Assembly (NCBI GenBank): GCA_024511045.1
Contig: JANEMG010000192.1
Location: 1-5,236 of the forward strand
From: Gammaproteobacteria bacterium
Lineage (GTDB): Bacteria; Pseudomonadota; Gammaproteobacteria; Methylococcales; Methylomonadaceae
DNA: 5,236 bases
Direction of reading: 5' to 3'
The translations under genes were made by a program, and so were the position numbers. Of the stretch, positions 1 through 5,203 are shown piece after piece; positions within the stretch are counted from its first letter, which is position 1; every line of letters starts with the position of its first letter. The notes beneath the pieces were generated by a model that made no database searches, was not told the origin of the DNA, and worked only from the letters and a program-made list of their open reading frames with translations.

Positions 1-1
1 C

Positions 2-60
2 CATAGCGGCCTCCAGAAGTTTGTGTTGATTTCTCTTCTGAGAGGCCGCGCCTTGCTATG
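2..60. repeat. Long imperfect inverted repeat, possible terminator
   Basis: The left arm runs from 2 to 19. CAGAAG at 14-19 pairs with CTTCTG at 35-40, GCGGCCTC at 6-13 pairs with GAGGCCGC at 42-49, and CATAGC at 2-7 can pair with GCTATG at 55-60. The right arm has a one-base bulge at 41 and a few extra bases around 50-54, and the loop is 20-34. A T6 run at 68-73 follows on the plus strand, so the structure could terminate a transcript entering from the left. The gap between stem and T run is longer than in a textbook intrinsic terminator. It could also be a mobile repeat unit. Confidence 0.4.
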
Positions 61-126
61 TCAACTATTTTTTGAGATTTTTAGTGGTTTTTCTCCTCTG
101 AAACTCTAAACTCTAGTACTCATTTT

Positions 127-169
127 GGACACCCTTTTTTCTGTTCATTTTACTTCAGTTTGTGTGTCC
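127..169. repeat. Inverted repeat GGACAC / GTGTCC upstream of the permease
   Basis: GGACAC at 127-132 and GTGTCC at 164-169 are perfect reverse complements separated by 31 AT-rich bases. The right arm ends 27 bases before the permease start. The pair could be a regulator-binding site, a weak hairpin in the 5' leader, or the remnant ends of a small mobile element. Nothing in the sequence separates these options, and six-base arms can arise by chance. Confidence 0.25.
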
Positions 170-177
170 GGTTTAGT
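149..177 (+). promoter_or_regulatory. Weak candidate sigma70 promoter for the efflux operon
   Basis: TTTACT at 149-154 and TTTAGT at 172-177 are separated by 17 bases. Each matches four of six positions of the -35 and -10 consensus. Transcription would start near 184, leaving a leader of only about a dozen bases before the permease ATG. The right arm of the GGACAC/GTGTCC repeat lies inside the spacer, which would suit regulation, but matches this weak are common in AT-rich DNA. This is the best candidate I see before the operon. Confidence 0.18.
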
Positions 178-196
178 GTAGCCACTTCAAAATCCT

Positions 197-3100
197 ATGG
201 TTATGAATTCCCGGCAAAGCTGGATGGACAAACTGGTCGCCTATTCGCTGCGCGGCGGCCTGCCGCTGTTTATCTTCATCCTGTCGCTGACCCTGGGAGC
301 CATTGCCCTGGTCTTCACCCCCCGCGAGGAAGAGCCGCAAATCGTCGTACCCATGGCCGACATCCTGGTCTCCGTTCCCGGACTGTCCGCGCAGCAGGTT
401 GAAAAACAGGTGACGCTGCGCCTGGAAAAACTGCTCTCGCAAATCCCCGGCGTGGAACATGTCTACTCCACATCCCTCAGCGGCAAAGCCGTCGTGACCT
501 TGCGGTTTTTTGTCGGAGAAGACCGGGAGGATGCACTGCTGAACACCTACAACAAGCTCTATTCCAACCAGGACCAGGTTCCCGCCGCCGTGAAAAGCTG
601 GGTGGTCAAACCCGTGGAAGTGGATGACGTACCCATCGTCCTGCTGGCTTTGTGGAGCAGCCAGCCGGATCGCTACAGCGACTTCGAACTGAAGCGATTT
701 GCCGATGAGATCACCACCCATCTGCAGCAGATCGAGGACACCAACCAGATCCACATTACCGGCGGCCGGTCCCGTGCGGTCAATATCGCTCTCGATCCGC
801 AAAGCCTGGCCGCCAGAAAAACCACTACAGCCGAAGTGGTGCGCGCCATCACTGCATCCAATCAATTGCACAACGCCGGCCTGGTGGCTTTCAACAATGA
901 CTCAATCATCCTGGAATCGGGTGACTTTCTACGCTCCCTGAAGCAGATCAAGTCGCTGACCATCAATATCGTCGACGGCATACCGGTGCATCTGCAGGAT
1001 GTCGCGAACATATCCGATGGTCCGGCCGAGGTGGAAAACTACACCTGGATTGAATTCTCCCCCCGGCATCCGCAATTGCAGCAATACCAGAACAGCTACC
1101 CGATGGTGACCCTGTCGGTCGCGAAAAAACGCGGCGCCAACGCGGTCTGGGTTGCCGAAAGCGTGCACCGGAAAATCCAGGAACTGCAAAGGGAGCTGCT
1201 ACCCCCCGAAGTGCACGTGGAAATCCTGCGCGACTATGGCAAGACCGCCAATGAGAAAGTCAACAGCCTGACCTCCAACCTGGCTTTTGCGGTCTTTACC
1301 GTGGTCGTGTTCATCGGGGTTTTTCTGGGCTGGCGTCCGGCCCTGGTCGTTGGCCTGGCCATCCCGATCTGCTACGGCCTGACCCTGATGCTGGACATGG
1401 TATTCGGCTATACCATCAACCGGGTCACCCTGTTCGCGTTGATCCTGTCTCTTGGTCTGCTGGTCGATGACCCGATCACCGGCATCGACAACATCGAACG
1501 TTTCATGCGCCAGGGTTCCGGGGACTACAGGGAACGCATCATCGCTGCCATGGCGGAAATCCGCTCGGCGCTGCTGATGTCCACGGTCACCATCATCCTG
1601 GCCTTCGTCCCTCTGGCCTTCATTACCGGCATGATGGGCCCCTACATGGCGCCCATGGCCTTCAACGTGCCGGTCGCCGTTTCCTTCTCCACCGTCGTGG
1701 CCTTCATGGTCACCCCCTGGCTGGCCAGCAAGGCGCTCAAGCCGAGCGAGGAAGAACAGACCTCCCGGACCCTGCTGACCACCTATCAGAAGCTGCTGGG
1801 GCCCTTCATCGCCACCCGGAAAAAGGCCTGGCTGGTGATCCTCGTCGTCACTGCCCTGTTTACCCTGACCACCAGTCTGCCGCTGTTTCGCGCGGTGCCG
1901 CTCAAGCTGCTGCCCTTCGACAACAAAAATGAACTGCAGATACTGATCGATCTGCCGGAAGGGAGCACCCTGGAGCAGACTGCCGGAATCACGAAAAAAG
2001 CCGCCGCAATCGCCAGACAACTGCCGGAAGTCGAGGCTCTCGCCAGTTTCGTCGGCGTCCCTTCACCGATGGATTTCAACGGCATGGTACGGCATTACTA
2101 TCAGCGCCAGCTGCCGCACCTGGCGGATATCCGCCTGACCCTGGCGGACAAGAGCCAACGCGAACATCAGTCCCACGCGGTATTAATCCGCTTGCGCAAA
2201 ATGCTGCAGTCGCTCAACAGGGACGGCGTCTTGCTGCGGGTTATCGAAGTCCCACCCGGCCCGCCGGTTCTGAGCACCGTGGCCGTCGAACTCTACGGCG
2301 ATACGCTGACGGCCTACGAACAGCAGCGCCAGGCGGCAGAAACCGTCATGCAGCGCCTGCGCCAGGAACCCTTCGTGGTGGAAGTCGACTCCAGCGTGGA
2401 AAGCGACCAAAAACGCTGGCGTTTTGTCGCGGACAAGGAAAAAGCCGCCCTGGCGGGTATTTCCACGGAGGAAATCGCTTTCAATATGGGCATCGCAAAC
2501 CACGGCTTTGTCCCTGGTTTTTTCAATCTGCAGCGCGAAACCAACCCTGTGCCCATCGTCCTGCGCCTGCCCAAAGCCCAGCGCGCCAACCAGCAGGATC
2601 TGGAAACACTGCCGCTGAAAAGCCGGACCGCCCGTACAGCACCCGCGATGATGGCGCTTGGTGAACTGGGGGAATTCATCGAAAATACGGCCGACAAGGC
2701 CATCTACCACAAGGATTTGCGGCCCGTGGTCTATGACACGGCGGAACTGGAGGGCCGCACGCCGCCGGAAGTCGTGCTGGACGTCAAGGCCGATCTGAAT
2801 GCAGACGACCCACAGCCAAGAGACTGGCAGAGCCGGACCTTTTTCGACTCGGACGGCGGCATTGCCTGGCAGCTGCCGGAAAATATCCAGGCCGTCTGGG
2901 ACGGCGAAGGGGAATGGAAAATCACCATCCGGGTCTTCCGCGACATGGGGATCGCCTTCGCCCTGATCGCCATATTCTTCGTACTGCGTCTGCAGACGGG
3001 TTCATCAACATTGGCCTGCATCATCATGCTGTCGATTCCCCTGACCTTCATCGGCATCATGCCTGGTTTCTGGCTGCTAAACCAGTTCGGCGAGCGCTTC

Positions 3101-3457
3101 ATCGGCAACAGCCCGGACCCGGTGCTGTTCACCGCCACGGCGATGATCGGCATGATCGCCCTGGCCGGCATCGTGATCCGAAACTCCCTCATCCTGATCG
3201 AATTCATCACCCATGCCAGGGAAACAGGCATGCCGTTGCATGACGCCCTGCTGCAGGCCGGCGCCATCCGCATGCGCCCCGTGCTGCTGACCGCAGGAAC
3301 CACACTGCTGAGCAACCTGGTCATCACCCTCGACCCGGTGTTCAGCGGCCTGGCCATTGCCATCATATTCGGGATCATCGCCTCCACCCTGTTTACCCTG
3401 GTGGTCATACCCGTTGTTTATTACTTGATCTACTCCCCCAGGGAAGCATCGCTTTGA
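197..3457 (+). CDS. RND-superfamily efflux permease (AcrB/HAE-like inner-membrane pump)
   Basis: This is an inner-membrane, proton-driven RND transporter of 1086 aa, close to AcrB's roughly 1050. It should export small molecules through a periplasmic adaptor and an outer-membrane channel; the substrate cannot be read from the sequence. The layout is the duplicated RND plan: TM1 about 21-40, the PREEEPQI motif at 42-49, and a first porter region ending with "GVEHVYS" and "GEDRED" features. TM2-TM6 span about 362-510 and TM7 about 544-562, followed by the second porter region with "PPGPPVL" and "DKEKAALAGIS". TM8-TM12 span about 918-1078, with "MRPVLLTAG" after TM10. The proton-relay aspartates are D424 and D425 in "LLVDDPITG" (AcrB D407/D408). 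R995 in "GIVIRNS" replaces the lysine corresponding to AcrB K940. ATG 197 is the first in-frame start after the stop at 179-181; ATG 203 is also possible, and neither has a clear ribosome site. The adaptor gene follows after 9 bases, so the two are probably co-transcribed. The PREEEPQI signature resembles a broad environmental "acriflavin resistance" branch rather than classical AcrB or the metal exporter CusA. Family assignment is very secure. Confidence 0.96.
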   Translation: MVMNSRQSWMDKLVAYSLRGGLPLFIFILSLTLGAIALVFTPREEEPQIVVPMADILVSVPGLSAQQVEKQVTLRLEKLLSQIPGVEHVYSTSLSGKAVVTLRFFVGEDREDALLNTYNKLYSNQDQVPAAVKSWVVKPVEVDDVPIVLLALWSSQPDRYSDFELKRFADEITTHLQQIEDTNQIHITGGRSRAVNIALDPQSLAARKTTTAEVVRAITASNQLHNAGLVAFNNDSIILESGDFLRSLKQIKSLTINIVDGIPVHLQDVANISDGPAEVENYTWIEFSPRHPQLQQYQNSYPMVTLSVAKKRGANAVWVAESVHRKIQELQRELLPPEVHVEILRDYGKTANEKVNSLTSNLAFAVFTVVVFIGVFLGWRPALVVGLAIPICYGLTLMLDMVFGYTINRVTLFALILSLGLLVDDPITGIDNIERFMRQGSGDYRERIIAAMAEIRSALLMSTVTIILAFVPLAFITGMMGPYMAPMAFNVPVAVSFSTVVAFMVTPWLASKALKPSEEEQTSRTLLTTYQKLLGPFIATRKKAWLVILVVTALFTLTTSLPLFRAVPLKLLPFDNKNELQILIDLPEGSTLEQTAGITKKAAAIARQLPEVEALASFVGVPSPMDFNGMVRHYYQRQLPHLADIRLTLADKSQREHQSHAVLIRLRKMLQSLNRDGVLLRVIEVPPGPPVLSTVAVELYGDTLTAYEQQRQAAETVMQRLRQEPFVVEVDSSVESDQKRWRFVADKEKAALAGISTEEIAFNMGIANHGFVPGFFNLQRETNPVPIVLRLPKAQRANQQDLETLPLKSRTARTAPAMMALGELGEFIENTADKAIYHKDLRPVVYDTAELEGRTPPEVVLDVKADLNADDPQPRDWQSRTFFDSDGGIAWQLPENIQAVWDGEGEWKITIRVFRDMGIAFALIAIFFVLRLQTGSSTLACIIMLSIPLTFIGIMPGFWLLNQFGERFIGNSPDPVLFTATAMIGMIALAGIVIRNSLILIEFITHARETGMPLHDALLQAGAIRMRPVLLTAGTTLLSNLVITLDPVFSGLAIAIIFGIIASTLFTLVVIPVVYYLIYSPREASL

Positions 3458-3466
3458 GACTTCATC

Positions 3467-3979
3467 ATGCATAACAAAATCAAAACCTTCGGCATGCCGA
3501 TCGCGGCAATCCTGCTGTTGATCCTGATGATCCTGTGGCAGGCCGGCGCCTTCGTAGACAAAATCGAACCGGGAATCATTGCCCCGCAAAATCCCTACAA
3601 AGGTGAAACATTGACCGTCTCCGCCCGTGATATCATGCAGTACGAAGAGGTGTCGGCCACGGTACGCTCACGGCATTCCGTCGATCTCGCCGCGCGCATC
3701 CTGGCGCCCATCAGGGCAATTCACGTCAAGGCGGGGGACCTGGTCGACAAGGGCGACCTATTGATCGAACTGGACGACAGAAACATGCGTGCCAATGCTG
3801 CCCAGGCACGCGCCCGGATCAATGCCGTCAGGGCGCGCCTGATCGAAGCGAAATCCAGCTTTATCCGCACGAGGAATCTGTATGGAAAGGAAAGCGCCAC
3901 GAAAGCGGACCTGGAAAAAGCGGCGGCAAACTACGAAACCCTGAAAGCACAGTTGGCCAGCGCCAGGCAATCCCTGTAG
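3467..3979 (+). CDS. N-terminal part of the interrupted RND adaptor
   Basis: This is the part translated if the amber codon acts as a stop: 170 aa. It has a basic N-terminus and a hydrophobic stretch at about 9-27 with no lipobox cysteine, so it should be an uncleaved inner-membrane anchor facing the periplasm. Residues 72-104 carry the first half of the biotinyl-lipoyl-like domain, including "APIRAIHVKAGDLVDKGDLL". From about 105 an Ala/Arg/Glu-rich, heptad-like stretch forms both helices of the coiled-coil hairpin that would reach the outer-membrane channel. The product lacks the second lipoyl half, the beta-barrel and the membrane-proximal domain, so it should not support pump assembly. 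ATG 3467 has only weak upstream purines (GAG at 3456-3458, an AGGGA further up), which fits translational coupling to the permease stop. Confidence 0.7.
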   Translation: MHNKIKTFGMPIAAILLLILMILWQAGAFVDKIEPGIIAPQNPYKGETLTVSARDIMQYEEVSATVRSRHSVDLAARILAPIRAIHVKAGDLVDKGDLLIELDDRNMRANAAQARARINAVRARLIEAKSSFIRTRNLYGKESATKADLEKAAANYETLKAQLASARQSL

Positions 3980-3994
3980 GCTGCCGAAACGGTT

Positions 3995-4540
3995 TTGAGC
4001 TACAGCAAGATCGAGGCGCCCTTTGCGGCCAGAGTGACCGACAAATACGCCGACCCTGGCGATTTGGCTTCCCCCGGCATGAAACTGTTGACACTGTACA
4101 ATCCGCAGGCACTGCGCATCGATGCCAATGTCCGGGAATCCCTGGCCCTGACCCTGAAAACCGGGCAGACGCTGCAGACGCACATCGCGGCGCTGAACAC
4201 CACCATTCCTGCAACCATCGAGGAAATCGTTCCCTCCGCAGACCCCGGCGCCCGCAGCTTCCTGGTCAAGGCAACCATCGAATCCTACCCCCGGCTGGTT
4301 CCCGGGATGTTCGCGAAATTGCGCATACCCACCGGCAAACAGGAACAGTTGCTGATCCCGCCCGCCTATGTTGTACAGGTCGGGCAGCTGGATATGGTCT
4401 GGGTACTGGATGATTCCGTGCCGGTACGACGCTTCATCCGCGTCGGCCAGCACTATGATGACCAGGTGAAAATCATCTCCGGACTGTCCATAGGCGAAAA
4501 ACTGATTACACCGAAAAATATGGCGGAGACAGTCAGGTAA
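3995..4540 (+). CDS. C-terminal part of the interrupted RND adaptor
   Basis: This is the same frame after the amber codon. The first possible restart is TTG 3995, giving 181 aa. It holds the second lipoyl half ("SYSKIEAPF" to about "LTLYNPQALRIDANV"), the beta-barrel domain and the membrane-proximal domain ending "GLSIGEKLITPKN". I see no ribosome-binding motif before TTG 3995 and no signal peptide. A separately made fragment would therefore stay in the cytoplasm and is unlikely to work. The coding quality is as good as in the first half, with no additional lesions. It is best regarded as the remainder of the adaptor gene, not an independent gene. Confidence 0.55.
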   Translation: MSYSKIEAPFAARVTDKYADPGDLASPGMKLLTLYNPQALRIDANVRESLALTLKTGQTLQTHIAALNTTIPATIEEIVPSADPGARSFLVKATIESYPRLVPGMFAKLRIPTGKQEQLLIPPAYVVQVGQLDMVWVLDDSVPVRRFIRVGQHYDDQVKIISGLSIGEKLITPKNMAETVR

Positions 4541-4552
4541 CGGCTCTGAACC

Positions 4553-4566
4553 ACTTCAGCTGAAGT
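4553..4566. repeat. 14-base perfect palindrome after the adaptor stop
   Basis: ACTTCAGCTGAAGT is its own reverse complement and begins 12 bases after the adaptor TAA. As RNA it can form a five-pair stem with an AGCT loop. Only three T residues follow, so it would be a weak terminator on either strand. It may instead be a 3' end stabilising hairpin or a chance palindrome. Confidence 0.35.
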
Positions 4567-4612
4567 TTGCCGGCTCGTTGGTCAAAAGGAGGGAACTGTC
4601 TGAAGAACCGGC

Positions 4613-4624
4613 GATGCATGCATC
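4613..4624. repeat. 12-base perfect palindrome GATGCATGCATC
   Basis: The palindrome sits 17 bases beyond the 3' end of the tRNA-His gene. CCG at 4608-4610 and CGG at 4625-4627 extend it with a small bulge. It lies downstream of the U6 tract that follows tRNA-His, so it is in the wrong order for a normal intrinsic terminator of the tRNA operon. It could be a protein-binding site or a processing structure. Confidence 0.3.
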
Positions 4625-4641
4625 CGGAACCAGAGAAAAAA

Positions 4642-4718
4642 TGGGGTGAACGATGGGGCTCGAACCCACGACAACCGGAATCACAATCCGGAGCTCTACC
4701 AACTGAGCTACGCTCACC
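4642..4718 (-). tRNA. tRNA-His (anticodon GUG)
   Basis: The minus strand folds as a full cloverleaf with acceptor stem GTGAGCG/CGTTCAC, anticodon loop TTGTGAT (GUG), and T-loop TTCGAGC. The extra 5' G(-1) opposite discriminator C73, the identity element for histidyl-tRNA synthetase, is encoded at 4718. CCA is encoded at 4642-4644. Length is 77 bases counting G(-1) and CCA. It is the last gene of the three-tRNA operon and is followed at once by a U6 tract. Confidence 0.97.
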
Positions 4719-4734
4719 ATAGACTTGAAAAGAT

Positions 4735-4811
4735 TGGCACGCTTGGCAGGACTCGAACCTGCGACCCTCGGCTTAGAAGGCCGATGCTCTATCCAGCTGA
4801 GCTACAAGCGC
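4735..4811 (-). tRNA. tRNA-Arg (anticodon UCU)
   Basis: The minus strand gives a 77-base cloverleaf with anticodon stem TCGGC/GCCGA and loop CTTCTAA (UCU), reading AGA and AGG codons. T-arm GCAGG/CCTGC and an encoded CCA at 4735-4737 are present. The acceptor stem is GCGCTTG/CAAGCGT, so the first pair is a G1-U72 wobble, where the gammaproteobacterial tRNA-Arg genes I recall have G-C. The discriminator is G73. It is the middle gene of the operon, 16 bases upstream of tRNA-His and 6 bases downstream of tRNA-Pro. Confidence 0.97.
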
Positions 4812-4817
4812 TAAATT

Positions 4818-4894
4818 TGGTCGGGGTAGAGAGATTCGAACTCCCGACATCCTGCTCCCAAAGCAGGCGCGCTACCAGACTGCGCTATACCCCG
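4818..4894 (-). tRNA. tRNA-Pro (anticodon UGG)
   Basis: The minus strand gives a 77-base cloverleaf with acceptor stem CGGGGTA/TACCCCG, anticodon stem CCTGC/GCAGG, loop TTTGGGA (UGG), and discriminator A73. C1-G72 is typical of bacterial tRNA-Pro. CCA is encoded at 4818-4820. It is the first gene of the operon. Its 5' end lies in a 12-base perfect palindrome, CGAAGGCCTTCG (4893-4904), so the leader can pair next to the RNase P cleavage point. Confidence 0.97.
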
Positions 4895-4953
4895 AAGGCC
4901 TTCGCGATGCAGGCCGCCGGTGAATTTTTAGCGTCATCCTGCAAAGAAGAGGA

Positions 4954-4982
4954 ATAATACTGCAATTTAAATTGTCCGTCAA
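4954..4982 (-). promoter_or_regulatory. Strong sigma70-type promoter of the tRNA operon
   Basis: On the minus strand the -35 box is TTGACG (4977-4982), five of six consensus positions. The -10 box is TATTAT (4954-4959), also five of six. The spacer is exactly 17 bases. Transcription should start around 4942-4948, giving a leader of about 50 bases before tRNA-Pro at 4894. The DNA upstream of the -35 box includes A-rich stretches around 4983-5020 that could act as an UP-like element. The position immediately before three tRNA genes on the same strand supports the call strongly. Confidence 0.85.
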
Positions 4983-5095
4983 CGGCTAATTTGTCACACT
5001 TTCCAGCGTTGATTTTTTCCTGATCGGCCATGGACAGCAAATGCTTGCGCAGCAGGAAAGAATGGAAATTGCAGCCCTACTCACACTCACAGAGT

Positions 5096-5121
5096 CGGTT
5101 GATAATTATAGAAATCAACCG
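5096..5121. promoter_or_regulatory. Inverted repeat CGGTTGAT/ATCAACCG overlapping a minus-strand TATAAT
   Basis: The eight-base arms at 5096-5103 and 5114-5121 are perfect reverse complements around a 10-base AT-rich centre. On the minus strand that centre contains TATAAT at 5105-5110, a perfect -10 box. The best -35 partner is TTTCCT at 5128-5133 with 17-base spacing, a poor match. A dyad around a -10 box is the usual look of a repressor operator. It could equally be a hairpin in a transcript; on the plus strand T5 follows only at 5134-5138. No regulated gene is visible downstream apart from the tRNA operon. Confidence 0.35.
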
Positions 5122-5166
5122 GAAATCAGGAAATTTTTACCCGGCATCATTGCGCCGACCTCAATC

Positions 5167-5203
5167 GCTGACCGCCATGGAGAGCGAAGCGAAGGCGGTT
5201 AGT
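5167..5203. repeat. GC-rich hairpin with a purine-rich loop, possible dispersed repeat
   Basis: CTGACCGCC at 5168-5176 pairs with GGCGGTTAG at 5194-5202 over nine positions with one G-U pair, and a further G-U pair is possible at 5167/5203. The 17-base loop (5177-5193) is purine-rich and contains the tandem GCGAAGCGAA. A compact intergenic stem-loop of this kind resembles REP- or MITE-like repeats. Only one copy lies in the window, so repeat status is an inference. Confidence 0.4.

Larger units (their letters stand above)
1..196. other. AT-rich gene-free region upstream of the efflux operon
   Basis: No coding region is supported here. The sequence is rich in T runs and looks quite different from the GC-rich permease gene that starts at 197. 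It contains a long imperfect hairpin (2-60), a T6 run at 68-73, and a second inverted repeat (127-132 with 164-169). The permease frame is closed by a TAG at 179-181, so the permease cannot extend further upstream. I see no Shine-Dalgarno motif directly before 197. The region may hold the terminator of an upstream gene and the promoter of the efflux operon, or it may be the edge of an inserted or rearranged segment. The sequence alone does not decide between these. Confidence 0.6.
3467..4540 (+). pseudogene. RND periplasmic adaptor (membrane fusion protein) gene interrupted by an in-frame amber codon
   Basis: Read through TAG 3977-3979 (codon 171), this frame gives 357 codons before TAA 4538-4540, a normal size for a membrane fusion protein of an RND efflux complex. 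Domain order is complete: N-terminal membrane anchor about 9-27, first lipoyl/barrel-sandwich strand set about 66-104, alpha-helical hairpin about 105-175, second lipoyl half from about 177 with the family motif "LSYSKIEAPF", beta-barrel about 215-285, and membrane-proximal domain to the end. The stop falls at the end of the second hairpin helix, just before that motif. There is no frameshift and no other stop, so a single substitution from CAG, GAG or AAG explains it. The gene starts 9 bases after the permease stop and is its obvious partner. A recent nonsense mutation is the simplest reading. A sequencing error, amber suppression or readthrough would restore a full-length adaptor. Confidence 0.85.
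4541..4641. other. Convergent intergenic region between adaptor gene and tRNA operon
   Basis: This gap should contain transcription ends from both sides, but no textbook intrinsic terminator is visible. It holds a 14-base perfect palindrome at 4553-4566, which could fold as ACTTC-AGCT-GAAGT with an outer CGGC/GCCG pairing (4541-4544 with 4569-4572). It also holds a 12-base perfect palindrome, GATGCATGCATC, at 4613-4624, flanked by CCG and CGG. An A6 run at 4636-4641 gives the tRNA transcript a U6 tract immediately after the tRNA-His CCA, which may help end the tRNA operon. Confidence 0.45.

Noticed and set aside
173..3589. Several long minus-strand frames inside the permease gene
   Set aside because: They are the mirror of a GC-rich coding sequence. 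The plus-strand frame has the full RND motif set and the reverse frames have no recognisable domains.
4584..4649. AAAAGGAGG purine run followed by a short ATG frame (4614-4649)
   Set aside because: The spacing from the purine run to the ATG is far too long, and the frame is only 11 codons, ending inside tRNA-His. It is probably chance.
4611..4911. Direct repeat GCGATGCA at 4611-4618 and 4904-4911 flanking the tRNA cluster, considered as attachment-site scars
   Set aside because: Eight bases is too short to exclude chance, and no integrase or element lies between the copies. The tRNA operon itself occupies the interval.
4646..4957. Open frame of 103 codons on the plus strand across the tRNA genes
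   Set aside because: It is the antisense translation of three tRNAs. The "GRTRTCDPRLRRPMLYPAELQ"-type segment is a well-known artefact of reading tRNA genes backwards.
4885..5031. 48-codon minus-strand frame (ATG at 5031, stop at 4885) running into tRNA-Pro
   Set aside because: The predicted peptide begins MADQEKINAGKCDK and looks superficially protein-like. However, the frame spans the tRNA promoter and leader, has no ribosome-binding site before the ATG, and ends inside tRNA-Pro. A chance frame is more likely.
25..5119. Shared 10-mer GTTGATTTCT at 25-34 (plus) and 5110-5119 (minus), considered as terminal inverted repeats of one element
   Set aside because: A 10-base match between two places in about 5 kb is expected by chance, and the match does not extend. 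The genes between are ordinary efflux and tRNA genes.
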